DNA of 31,316 nucleotides, taken from NCBI GenBank assembly GCA_029940115.1, contig JAOZRQ010000002.1, positions 12,877 through 44,192 of the forward strand, given 5' to 3'. Both the position numbers and the translations under genes were made by a program. Origin of the DNA: Desulfobacterales bacterium. GTDB taxonomy: Bacteria; Desulfobacterota; Desulfobacteria; Desulfobacterales; 4be13. Shown piece after piece: positions 15,411-22,947 of this stretch (its first letter is position 1; each line of letters opens with the position of its first letter). The notes under the pieces were generated by a model. That model was given only the letters and a program-made list of their open reading frames with translations, was not told where the DNA came from and ran no database searches.

Positions 15411-15444
15411 CACTCTGATCAATCGGCATACAATGATAAGTGGG
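15411..15444 (+). promoter_or_regulatory. Single copy of the repeated promoter-like box upstream of the 15467 gene
   Basis: Reads CTCTGAT-CAAT-CGGCA-TACAAT-GATAAGTGGG, with TTGCCA upstream at the same distance as TTGCAA in array copies 2 and 3. TACAAT (15429-15434) lies 32 bases before the ATG at 15467, close to the spacing of the last array copy to the gene at 12798. This placement is what a promoter would need. Confidence 0.55.
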
Positions 15445-15466
15445 ATTAAAACCAAAGGAGGTAACG

Positions 15467-15823
15467 ATGAGAAAATTGAACATGAGAATGGTGATCATTG
15501 TCGGAGTGATCATCGGATTGCTGGTTCCAACCCCCGGTTTCACCCAAGAAACTCGGTGTCTGGAAGAGGCGAGAAGGATACGGGATTATCTTTCAAGAGC
15601 ATCGGATTGGCTGGCCAATAGCCCCTATGATTGGGATGCCAGGTATAATGTGGAACTTGGTCTTGCCCATGCGAAAATCTGCGAAATCAAGTGTCTCGGA
15701 GCAAGTTCAATGCTTGAACCCGCCAGAGTCAAGGCTCGTATGGCGAAAAGCCAGTCGGATCTGCATTGGAAATGGTATGGGGAATTTATGGAGAATATCG
15801 GCTCATTGCCACACGCCGACTAA
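15467..15823 (+). CDS. Small secreted hypothetical protein with cysteines
   Basis: A 118-residue protein; AGGAGG sets the start at 15467. Residues 1-~27 form a signal peptide (VIIVGVIIGLLVPTPGFTQ). The mature part is helical, with three cysteines (ETRC, KICEIKC) and a repeated-helix look (LEEARRIRDYLSRASDWL, NVELGLAHAKICEIK). Not recognised. It is directly preceded by the repeated box, so it may be co-regulated with the gene at 12798 and the sigma factor. Confidence 0.75.
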   Translation: MRKLNMRMVIIVGVIIGLLVPTPGFTQETRCLEEARRIRDYLSRASDWLANSPYDWDARYNVELGLAHAKICEIKCLGASSMLEPARVKARMAKSQSDLHWKWYGEFMENIGSLPHAD

Positions 15824-15856
15824 CCCCAGACTTTTTTTGAGCATGAATTTTTAGCT

Positions 15857-15884
15857 AAAGGCTTCTGAGGTCTCGGAAGCCTTT
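15857..15884 (+). terminator. Hairpin downstream of the 15467 gene, possible terminator
   Basis: AAAGGCTTC (15857-15865) and GAAGCCTTT (15876-15884) form a 9-bp stem. The plus-strand T-run is limited to the stem end, so termination strength is uncertain; read on the minus strand no T-tract follows. Confidence 0.45.
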
Positions 15885-16023
15885 ACAGCGGAAAACTTTG
15901 TTCATGCGTCAAATTGAACTGTTATCCGGCAGAAACATTTAAGTGAATTCTCCTGCATGGTTTTTTGAGCTGGATTTACATCTTTTTTGAAAACGACGTG
16001 AAAATGAAAGGGAGGTGAACATT

Positions 16024-16509
16024 ATGTTGGACATTCTGATCGATGCTGCAATCTCAGCTCTTACTGGTGTGACGGTGGGCTACTGTGTGGCCAAAATGAT
16101 TGATGCGTTGTCGGAAAGTTTCGCCGAGTTGTGGAGAAGGCTGGTTGCCGTGACGCGAGAAATGTGGGGATATGTCACAGAGGCCACAGAACGCTTTCTG
16201 GCTTCCGTATCCGAATTTCTGGATGAGAATTGGTCGGAAATCGAATCTTCTCTCCGGAACGAGGAGCTCCGGGAGATGAAGGCGCGCTGGCGAAATGAGA
16301 AGGAGATGATCCAAGCCATCAAGGCAGAAGTTCGTCACCCCCTGCTCCCGCCGGATTGCCAAATCCGGCGGCAACCTGAGCGGATGAAGGTCTGCGGGCG
16401 GAATCTGATGGCCGCGCCATTGGAGCAGGGCGGCCGCGTGTGCCTTGCATATCATCAGACGGTCAGACTCGGTTCTCATTTCAGTCAGTTCCCTGCGTTC
16501 GGCATCTGA
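16024..16509 (+). CDS. Small membrane-anchored helical protein
   Basis: A 161-residue protein. ATG at 16024 follows GGGAGGTGA with good spacing; a GTG at 16015 lies inside the RBS and is unlikely. The N-terminus (residues ~1-25, LIDAAISALTGVTVGYCVA) is a membrane or amphipathic helix, followed by a long helical, coiled-coil-like segment to ~105. The last ~55 residues look unlike the rest (Pro/Arg/Cys-rich), begin at a strong hairpin (16348-16371) and overlap the next gene's upstream frame. The original C-terminus may have been replaced by an inserted palindrome. Not recognised. Confidence 0.55.
   Translation: MLDILIDAAISALTGVTVGYCVAKMIDALSESFAELWRRLVAVTREMWGYVTEATERFLASVSEFLDENWSEIESSLRNEELREMKARWRNEKEMIQAIKAEVRHPLLPPDCQIRRQPERMKVCGRNLMAAPLEQGGRVCLAYHQTVRLGSHFSQFPAFGI
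16348..16371. repeat. Perfect 10-bp-stem palindrome inside the 16024 ORF
   Basis: CCGCCGGATT (16348-16357), a GCCA loop, then AATCCGGCGG. This is a REP-like hairpin located where the ORF's composition changes. Confidence 0.7.
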
Positions 16510-16565
16510 GATCGTCCCGTTTCTGTTCCTGTCAGGCAGAGCTTGGTACCCGGAAACCGGGCCCT

Positions 16566-17225
16566 GTGAGAGGTCGAATCAAAAACTGGTATGAAACCCA
16601 ATTGAAAGGGAGTCATATCTGGCTTGTCGCATGTCTGATCCTCATATTGGGAGCCGGAGTGGTTTCGGCCCAGATGTACATCCAGTTTAAAGACGGGGAA
16701 ATCTTCGCACAAATGGCCCGGGAGAATCGGGAGGAGACCCAGCGTCTGATTGAGAAACTCAAAAAAGAGATGCCCGTGGAATCGTCTCCCGGGGATCGGA
16801 CTGCCGGTCCCTTGTCCATGGCAATCCTGTATGACTCGGTAAAAAGCGCCTATTCCCAAGGAGAGGAGGGGGTTGTCTCATCGGCCATTGCCCAGCAAAT
16901 TCAGAAGCGATATCCGCCCGGCAAGGGGCGGGGTGTCAGACTGCTGGAGCGAAGGGAACTGAGATTCATACTGGAGGAATTGAGCCTGCTGCCACTGGTG
17001 CCTCCCGAAAAGAGACTGCACCCGAGACTGCTGAACGCAAAGCTCATCCTTTTTCTCGAAGTGCATGAATCTTTTTTCCGATCTTTTGTTCATATGCGTC
17101 TGTTCGACACAGAGACAAGCGAGGTCATTCTCTTGCCGGAGGTGGTGGTGGAAAACGGCAGGATGGCATCTCAGAATATGTCTGGACATCTTTTGGAGAC
17201 CTTGAAGACGCGTTATAAGCTGTGA
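16566..17225 (+). CDS. Membrane-anchored CsgG/TolB-like protein
   Basis: 219 residues from a GTG at 16566. The frame is open back to 16440 (261 residues), but that extension has an unconvincing composition, and neither start has a clear RBS. Residues ~15-37 form a TM anchor (IWLVACLILILGAGVVSAQ); a short coiled coil follows (ENREETQRLIEKLKKEM). Residues ~80-215 resemble the CsgG/FlgO alpha-beta domain: SSAIAQQIQKRYPP, RGVRLLERRELRFILEEL, AKLILFLEVHE and MRLFDTETSEV. Such domains occur in periplasmic lipoproteins that assemble or regulate envelope machines. A specific role cannot be assigned. Confidence 0.6.
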   Translation: MRGRIKNWYETQLKGSHIWLVACLILILGAGVVSAQMYIQFKDGEIFAQMARENREETQRLIEKLKKEMPVESSPGDRTAGPLSMAILYDSVKSAYSQGEEGVVSSAIAQQIQKRYPPGKGRGVRLLERRELRFILEELSLLPLVPPEKRLHPRLLNAKLILFLEVHESFFRSFVHMRLFDTETSEVILLPEVVVENGRMASQNMSGHLLETLKTRYKL

Positions 17226-17731
17226 GCTTAAAGCAGTGCCGGGGCAGTATAACGCTTTTCGGACCTGAACCCGGGCTGATGACGCTTTCCGCGGACGCAG
17301 GCAGATATGACAGCGGATTTCAGGATGAAACGGATATCTGTAGGGCGCATTTGCAAGTTGGGGGAATTGTCCCGGAGGACTTGTGAGAACAGCGAGGCAA
17401 TTCATTGCCGGGTCCAGTCCCGCAGGGACGACTGGCTGTGTACAGGACAAAAAAAATGATTGAGGAAAGAAACCCGGCTTTTTCTCGCAGTTGGGGATCC
17501 TGCCTGTTTGGGAAAAAGCCGGGTTTCTCGCCTTCGCGACTTTTTGTCCTTTACACAGCCCGGCCGATAAAAACGTCGGGGCAGGCTTTTTTCCCGAATG
17601 GGCCGACTTCTCTCCTGGCAGAAAAAGCCGGGTTTCTTTTTTTGTCCTGTATAGAGATTTTCCCTGCCGTCTCTCCCAGAACCGAGACCCCAAAAACCCA
17701 AAATCCAGTCCCCAGAAATATACCCTCCCTA
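17226..17731. other. 506-bp non-coding region made largely of palindromic repeats
   Basis: Holds a GTCCCGCAGGGAC palindrome near 17417 and the AAACCCGGC repeat family listed separately, with a further copy of GAAAAAGCCGGGTTTC at 17621-17636 followed by a T-run and TGTCCTGTATA. Frames on both strands are products of the repeats and are not called. Confidence 0.6.
17434..17560. repeat. 127-bp inverted-repeat element of the AAACCCGGC family
   Basis: GGCTGTGTACAGGACAAAAA (17434-17453) is mirrored by 17541-17560 with one mismatch. Inside, GAAACCCGGCTTTTTC (17469-17484) is mirrored perfectly by 17512-17527. A third arm at 17621-17636 with TGTCCTGTA beyond it suggests a second, partial copy. Looks like a non-autonomous mobile repeat. 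Confidence 0.7.
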
Positions 17732-17760
17732 TTGACTTATTGTCCATAAATATGTAAGAT
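17732..17760 (+). promoter_or_regulatory. Sigma-70-type promoter for the amidase gene
   Basis: TTGACT (17732-17737), 17-bp spacer, TAAGAT (17755-17760). The predicted start near 17767 leaves a ~32-base leader before the ATG at 17799, supporting that start over the TTG at 17775. Confidence 0.55.
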
Positions 17761-17798
17761 GCAAAAAATAACGCTTGGACGCGAGGTTTACGTTACAC

Positions 17799-19574
17799 AT
17801 GCTGAACAGACATTCTCTTACATATTGGATTTTGGCCACCTGTTTGATCTGGATTTTCTCGGTGTCTGTGTCACTGTCAGCCACCGGGGAAGAAAAATAT
17901 TATGAGGCGTTGGAGTGTTACCAAGATATCCTGAAAACCTCTGAAAAGCTGAAATACAGGGAAAATTGGTTCCCATGCATTGAAAAGTTCCGGGACGGCT
18001 ACCGGGTGGAGCCCTCAGGGCCTTATGCTGCCGCAAGCCTATACATGGCCGGCAAGCTTTACCTTGAACTGTACAACCGCTCATACAAGGGAACAGACAA
18101 AACCGCGGCCTTGGACCATTTTTACCGGGTCCTGAAACGCTTCCCGAAAAGCGATTACATACCCAAGGCGCAAGAAGGCATCCGCGCGTTGTCTGGAAAA
18201 GGAGCTGACAAGTCGGGAAAGCCGAAAGGCAAATTGAAAATACATCTTCTGAAAAGAAAGGTGAGGGAGACGCGATTTGCAGAATCGAAGGCCGAATACA
18301 AGGCATCCAAGAGGGAGGGGAAGCTGGAGACAAAATCCCCTAAGTCCCGGACCAAGCCGAAAGCCTTTGTGCAACCGGCGAATGTGAACACCGCCACCAT
18401 CACCGGAATGAGATTCTGGTCCAATCCAAGCTATACCCGCGTGGTCATTGATGCGGACAAGGAGACCCCCTATGTCCACAAGCTGCTGAAAGAGCCGGCT
18501 ACTTCAGACAAGCCCCACCGGCTGTATGTTGATTTTGACAACAGCAGGATGAGAAGGGACATAAAGAAGGTCATCCCGATCAATGATGATCTCCTCTCTG
18601 ATGTCCGAGCCGGCCTCCAACCGTCCGGTTCGGTCCGCGTGGTGGTTGACATCAAGTCATTTAAGACCTACAAGATATTTTCCATCAGAAACCCCTTCAG
18701 AACGGTCATTGATGTATGGGGAGGCGATGCCAGCAGACTGAATGGCGGGACCGTGGCCAAAAAAGAGAGGAAGAGGACGCCTGCAAAGAAGCGCCCAGCG
18801 AGAGAGAGAGAAGGCAAAAATGCGAAAGTCAGGACCAGCGAGCTGACCAGGGCGCTGGCCTTGGGGGTCCGGCGGATTGTCATTGATCCGGGCCATGGGG
18901 GACATGATGCGGGAGCGGTCGGATATGACAAGCATGTCTATGAAAAAGATGTGGTGTTGAAGATTGCCAAGCAGCTTGCCAAAAAGATCCGCCGGGAACT
19001 CGGCTGCGAGGTCATCATGACGCGAAACAGTGACCGGTTCCTCAGTCTTGAGGAGCGAACAGCCATTGCAAACACGAAGAACGCGGATCTGTTCATATCC
19101 ATCCATACCAATGCCCATGAGAACCGGAGAGCGTACGGCATTGAAACCTATTTTCTGAATCTCGCCACCGATGATGACGCGGTCCGGGTCGCCGCGCGGG
19201 AAAACGCCACCACAAGGAAGAATATCAGCGATCTGGAGAAGATACTGAATGATCTGATGCATAACACCAAGATCAATGAATCGAGCCGGCTGGCGGCCCA
19301 TGTCCAGCGTTCGATATGCGGCCGTCTGAAAAAGAAGTACAAGCGGATCAAGAACAAGGGCGTGAAACAGGCACCGTTTTATGTGCTCATCGGCGCGCAA
19401 ATGCCTTCCATACTGATAGAGACCTCCTTTATCAGCAACAAAAGGGAATGCGGACGCCTGACCGATCCGACCTATCAGGAGCGATTGAGTGAGGCTGTCA
19501 TGGAAGGGATTCGCAAATACATCAAAGAAACCAATCCGACCGCATTGCTGAGATTGCGGCCGGATAAGATGTGA
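17799..19574 (+). CDS. N-acetylmuramoyl-L-alanine amidase with AMIN domain (AmiC-like)
   Basis: A 591-residue periplasmic peptidoglycan hydrolase that cuts the MurNAc-L-Ala bond, usually during daughter-cell separation. Residues ~1-28 form a signal peptide. Residues ~35-130 look like a TPR-like helical segment (YAAASLYMAGKLYLELYN, ALDHFYRVLKRFPKSDYIPKAQ). A Lys/Arg-rich linker follows, then an AMIN domain (~195-310; RFWSNPSYTRVVIDADKE, FRTVIDVWGG), a second basic linker, and amidase_3 (~356-580). Zinc ligands and catalytic residues are present: His366 (DPGHGGHD), Glu382 (YEKD), His436 (SIHTNAH) and Glu541 (IETSFISN). The basic linkers are long for the family. It stands alone behind its own promoter. 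Confidence 0.95.
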   Translation: MLNRHSLTYWILATCLIWIFSVSVSLSATGEEKYYEALECYQDILKTSEKLKYRENWFPCIEKFRDGYRVEPSGPYAAASLYMAGKLYLELYNRSYKGTDKTAALDHFYRVLKRFPKSDYIPKAQEGIRALSGKGADKSGKPKGKLKIHLLKRKVRETRFAESKAEYKASKREGKLETKSPKSRTKPKAFVQPANVNTATITGMRFWSNPSYTRVVIDADKETPYVHKLLKEPATSDKPHRLYVDFDNSRMRRDIKKVIPINDDLLSDVRAGLQPSGSVRVVVDIKSFKTYKIFSIRNPFRTVIDVWGGDASRLNGGTVAKKERKRTPAKKRPAREREGKNAKVRTSELTRALALGVRRIVIDPGHGGHDAGAVGYDKHVYEKDVVLKIAKQLAKKIRRELGCEVIMTRNSDRFLSLEERTAIANTKNADLFISIHTNAHENRRAYGIETYFLNLATDDDAVRVAARENATTRKNISDLEKILNDLMHNTKINESSRLAAHVQRSICGRLKKKYKRIKNKGVKQAPFYVLIGAQMPSILIETSFISNKRECGRLTDPTYQERLSEAVMEGIRKYIKETNPTALLRLRPDKM

Positions 19575-19620
19575 TTGAAAATGGGGCCTCCTTCATTTTC
19601 CATGAAAAGCCGTTGAAAAA

Positions 19621-19675
19621 GTTTGCAGTTCCGCCTCTCGGCGGTGTCGCACCGCCGAGAGGCGGAACTACAAAC
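19621..19675. repeat. Long palindrome, TTTGCAGTTCCGCC family, copy 1
   Basis: GTTTGCAGTTCCGCCTCTCG and the following GCGGTG pair with CACCGCC...GGCGGAACTACAAAC around a 3-base loop. A second copy with compensating changes lies at 25925-25988. It sits 46 bases past the amidase stop, so it may also work as a terminator-like hairpin, though no T-tract follows. Confidence 0.75.
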
Positions 19676-19733
19676 ATGTCAGCTTAAAAAAGGGTAAACC
19701 CATAAATGAAGGATGCCGAAAATTGAAAATTGT

Positions 19734-19767
19734 AAGGTGCAAGTTGAAAATCGGGAACTTGCACCTT
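19734..19767. repeat. 12-bp inverted repeat upstream of the FGE-like gene
   Basis: AAGGTGCAAGTT (19734-19745) is mirrored perfectly by AACTTGCACCTT (19756-19767). It follows an AAAATTGAAAATTG run like that near 10920. It lies 34 bases before the ATG at 19802, where a hairpin or operator could affect expression. Confidence 0.65.
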
Positions 19768-19801
19768 CGATCTGTAGCTTACAGCTTGGAAAGTGATCAC
19801 A

Positions 19802-20719
19802 ATGGAAACCAAGAAAAAAGTGTATGTGTTGCTGGCAGCGGTTTTGTGGATTGTTCTGCTTTTCCTTCTCTATTCGCAGAATGATGGGGCCAAGACGGCG
19901 CAACGAGCGAAGCCGGTTGTTGCAATGCCTGTTCAAGAACCTGAGATCCCGAAAACATTGACCAATTCCCTTGGGATGACATTTGCCTATATCCCGCGGG
20001 GGACGTTTATGATGGGGAGTCCCCCAGATGAGCTTGGCAGGTATGACCGGGAGGCGCAACATGAGGTGACATTGTCCCAAGGATTTTACATGCAAACCAC
20101 CGAGGTGACGCAGAGACAGTGGGAGATGGTGATGAAAAGCAAGCCATCCCATTTCAGGGATTGCGATGAGGCCTGCCCGGTGGAGCAAATCTCTTGGAAT
20201 AATGTTCATCGGTTCGTCTGGAGGCTGAATCATATGGAGGGCGAATACAGATACACCCTTCCCACCGAGGCGGAATGGGAGTACGCATGCCGGGCAGGAA
20301 CCACGACCCGGTTCCACTGGGGGGATGAGGGGGACTGTGACAAAGCAAACTACGGGGTCGGGTTCATCCATGGCGAATGCAGGAGGATAAACCCCGGAAA
20401 GCCGATGAGGGTCGGAAGCTTCCCGCCGAATCCCTGGGGACTGCATGATATGCACGGCAATGTCGCGGAGTGGTGCCTGGACCGCTTTGCCGACTATCCC
20501 CTCAAACATATGACCAATCCGGTGGGCGGATATGTGGGCACAGATCAGGTTTACCGGGGAGGCAGTTGGGGCGTCGCCTCACGCTACTGCCGTTCAGCCA
20601 ACCGCGACGCGGACAGGCCCGGTGCCAAGTTCAGCGAAGTCGGTTTCCGTGTGGTCCGGTCGGCTTCAAACTACGGATTGCGAAGGAACCGATTGAAATA
20701 CACGCCGCCGTATCCATGA
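19802..20719 (+). CDS. Membrane-anchored FGE/SUMF1-like domain protein
   Basis: 305 residues; ATG at 19802 is preferred to GTG at 19793. Residues ~6-24 form a TM anchor, then a linker, then an FGE-sulfatase domain (~55-290): NSLGMTFAYIPRGTFMMGS, TEVTQRQWEMVM, YTLPTEAEWEYACRAGT, MHGNVAEWCLD, VYRGGSWG and GFRVVR. True formylglycine-generating enzymes use two cysteines five residues apart after the RGGS motif. Here the second is kept (Cys263) but the first position is Val258, so it is probably not a sulfatase activator. No sulfatase gene is near. The last ~18 residues after GFRVVRS look like run-on beyond the usual domain end. The stop overlaps the start of the next frame in ATGA. Confidence 0.88.
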   Translation: METKKKVYVLLAAVLWIVLLFLLYSQNDGAKTAQRAKPVVAMPVQEPEIPKTLTNSLGMTFAYIPRGTFMMGSPPDELGRYDREAQHEVTLSQGFYMQTTEVTQRQWEMVMKSKPSHFRDCDEACPVEQISWNNVHRFVWRLNHMEGEYRYTLPTEAEWEYACRAGTTTRFHWGDEGDCDKANYGVGFIHGECRRINPGKPMRVGSFPPNPWGLHDMHGNVAEWCLDRFADYPLKHMTNPVGGYVGTDQVYRGGSWGVASRYCRSANRDADRPGAKFSEVGFRVVRSASNYGLRRNRLKYTPPYP

Positions 20720-21192
20720 GCGATTGTTGCCAGTGGATCGGGTTCGTCAAAAAAGTGATACGGTTTGAAATCGGACTTTACAAACAGGAAAGAATGCCGC
20801 TCCCGCTCATAGCGGCCACACTGATCATGGCGAACAAGCAGATTGACAGACCGACTTTTCAGGAATTGTGGGAGGAGATAAAAATGCTTGACATTCTGAG
20901 ATTTGCCCATGAAAAGGGAAGGGAAGAAGGCGAGGAAAAAGGAAAGAAGGAAGGGAAGGAGGAAGGAAAGAAAGAAGGAAAGAAGGAAGGGAGAATCGAA
21001 ACCGCCCGAGAGATGGTTCTGGAAGCGCTTGAGGAGTCGTTGGGCATTGTTCCCGTGGATGTTGCCGACGGCGTGATGTCCGTCTCCCGGCCCGACATGT
21101 TGAAGGGACTCCTGAGACAGGCCGTGAAATGCAAAACCCTTGAGGATTTCGAGAGAATGCTGGAACTGGCAAACAGGCGGATTGCGGCCTGA
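20716..21192 (+). pseudogene. C-terminal fragment of an Rpn/PD-(D/E)XK-type protein
   Basis: 158 codons remain. The end matches the tail of Rpn-family (transposase_31/YhgA-like) proteins: a helical LWEEIKMLDILRFAHEKGREEG segment, a low-complexity Glu/Lys/Gly tract of (K/E)EG(K/E) units at ~70-93, then a helical tail (MLKGLLRQAVKCKTLEDFERML). The nuclease half that should precede it is absent; the frame begins inside the end of the FGE-like gene. The ATGA overlap with that gene may be accidental. I read it as a decayed or recombined remnant; expression as a short protein cannot be excluded. Confidence 0.6.
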
Positions 21193-21299
21193 ATTTCCTA
21201 TCTTAACCTGTGTCCAGGCAATGATCTGTATGCTGTTCTCCAAATCCTGAAACGGATTGCCCAGATGTTTTGTGACACAGGAGAGGAGGGAAAATGAAA

Positions 21300-21374
21300 C
21301 TGGGTCCTGGGTTCTGGGTCCTTGGCTCTGGAGCCTTGGAGCGACAACTCGGAGCCCAGAGCCCAGAACCCAGA
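21300..21374. repeat. Imperfect palindrome of TGGGTTCTGGG-type units
   Basis: Tandem CTGGGTYCTGGGT units on the left are mirrored by GAGCCCAGAGCCCAGAACCCAG on the right. It lies just before the RBS (AAAGGA) of the HdrA-like gene. A 78-codon frame running through it is a repeat artefact. Confidence 0.6.
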
Positions 21375-21396
21375 ATTTTAAAAGGATCAGATAGCC

Positions 21397-22947
21397 ATGT
21401 CAGAATCAAACAAAACCTTGATACTCGGAAGCGGCCCTTGCGCCCGCAACATAGCCGAGAATCTTCTCTCCAAGGGAGAGGAGATTGTTCTTGTGACACA
21501 AGCGGAGGATGCCAAACTCCCATCCGCTGAGAAAGCCGAAATCCTCAGAGGGACCACATTGGTCACCTGCCGCGGGGCGGCGGGAGATTTCAAGCTCACC
21601 CTGTCGAACAACGGCGAAAGATTCTCCAGAACCGCGGCATATATGATTGTCGCGGAGGAGGCGGTGAGAAGGCCGAATTTTTCGCTTTACGGGCTTGAAT
21701 CATCGTCACATGTCATCTCCCTGTCCCAGTTGAAAGAGAGCCTGTCTGACAAGGAGAGATTCTCCAGCGTCAGGCATGCCACATTTCTCACCGGTCTGGC
21801 AACGGAGAGCGATCCTGTGACGCTGAGAGAGATGATGGAATCCTCCCTCCGTCTCCGGTCGGATTTTGATATCCGAGCTTACATTCTCACGAAAAACCTG
21901 AAGGTCGGGGGGAACGGACTGGAGGCATTATACCGGACCACAAGATCGGCCGGCACGGTTTACGTCAAATTCACCGGAGAACTGCCGGATATCCATCAGG
22001 CGGATGACGGCCGCGTGACCCTGACATTCATGGATGAGATCACCCGGGAGCGGTTCAGTCTGAATCCGGATATGACCATTGTGGATGAGACCCTGTCCCC
22101 CTCGGACTATGCGACGGACTTGGCCCGGATATTGGAACTGAACACCGATCCGAGCGGATTCCTCCAGTCGGACAACGTCCATCGGTTCAGTCTGTTGACC
22201 AACAGACGGGGGATCCTCGTGGCAGGGCCGTCGAGAAGCGTTCAATCTGCCGATGATCAAGCCATGGACGAGGGAAATGCGGCGATTTCCATTCTGAAAT
22301 TGCGAGCGGATCAACCAGAAGATAAAGCGGTGATCGGCCCCGGGTGTGCGAGATGCCTCACCTGTTACCGCGTCTGCCCGTATCGGGCCATCCAGATCGC
22401 AGAGACCCGACCCACTGTGACCGCGGAAGCGTGTGAGGGGTGCGGCCTCTGCGCGGCGGTCTGTCCGGCCTGTGCCATCACCATCAAGGGGCTCACCCGG
22501 GAGGATATCTCGGAGCGGATCGCGAGGGAGTTTCCAAAGCAAGAGAAGATGTTCATCCCGTATCTGGTCGCGTTCTGTTGCAAACGCTCCGCGGTATTGG
22601 CTCAAGAACTTGCAATGAGCAGCTATGTGCTGCCCCATGGATTGATGATCGTGGAGGTTCCGTGCGCGGGAAGCGTCTCCCATGAGCATATCTTCTCCGC
22701 GTTCAAAAATCGTGCGGACGGCGTTCTGGTTTTGACCTGCCATGAGGGGAACTGTCATTCCGAGTATGGCAACCTGTACGCGAGAAAGCAGGCCGAGCAG
22801 ATGGCCACCATCCTGTCAGACGCAGGCTTTGAAAAGGAACGCCTGCTTATCGAGACACTCGCCGCGAATATGGGGAAAGAATTTTCCGAGATCACCATGC
22901 GTTTCAAGAAAAAGATTCTTGAACTTGGGCCCAGCAGACTCTCCTGA
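21397..22947 (+). CDS. HdrA/QmoB-like iron-sulfur protein with MvhD (FlpD) domain
   Basis: A 516-residue cytoplasmic electron-transfer protein. The N-terminus has a Rossmann start (LILGSGPCARNIAENLL) typical of HdrA-like flavoproteins. Two [4Fe-4S] ferredoxin motifs follow: Cys317-x2-Cys320-x2-Cys323-x3-Cys327 and Cys346-x2-Cys349-x2-Cys352-x3-Cys356. Residues ~395-510 form an MvhD/FlpD domain (AFCCKRSAV, VPCAGSVS, VLVLTCHEGNCHSEYG). In sulfate reducers and methanogens such proteins link hydrogenase, formate or Qmo modules to heterodisulfide-type chemistry. The usual HdrB/HdrC or QmoA/QmoC partners are not adjacent, so its partner complex is unknown. It is shorter than fused HdrA-MvhD proteins. 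Confidence 0.88.
   Translation: MSESNKTLILGSGPCARNIAENLLSKGEEIVLVTQAEDAKLPSAEKAEILRGTTLVTCRGAAGDFKLTLSNNGERFSRTAAYMIVAEEAVRRPNFSLYGLESSSHVISLSQLKESLSDKERFSSVRHATFLTGLATESDPVTLREMMESSLRLRSDFDIRAYILTKNLKVGGNGLEALYRTTRSAGTVYVKFTGELPDIHQADDGRVTLTFMDEITRERFSLNPDMTIVDETLSPSDYATDLARILELNTDPSGFLQSDNVHRFSLLTNRRGILVAGPSRSVQSADDQAMDEGNAAISILKLRADQPEDKAVIGPGCARCLTCYRVCPYRAIQIAETRPTVTAEACEGCGLCAAVCPACAITIKGLTREDISERIAREFPKQEKMFIPYLVAFCCKRSAVLAQELAMSSYVLPHGLMIVEVPCAGSVSHEHIFSAFKNRADGVLVLTCHEGNCHSEYGNLYARKQAEQMATILSDAGFEKERLLIETLAANMGKEFSEITMRFKKKILELGPSRLS

Noticed and set aside
16440..16565. N-terminal extension of the CsgG-like protein
   Set aside because: GTG start without RBS, composition unlike a protein N-terminus, and it overlaps the previous ORF; kept only as an alternative.
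17402..17757. Frames on both strands in the amidase upstream region
   Set aside because: They are built from the palindromic AAACCCGGC repeats and the predicted promoter.
17775..17798. TTG start for the amidase
   Set aside because: It would lie only about 8 bases after the predicted transcription start, and the ATG at 17799 gives a normal signal peptide.
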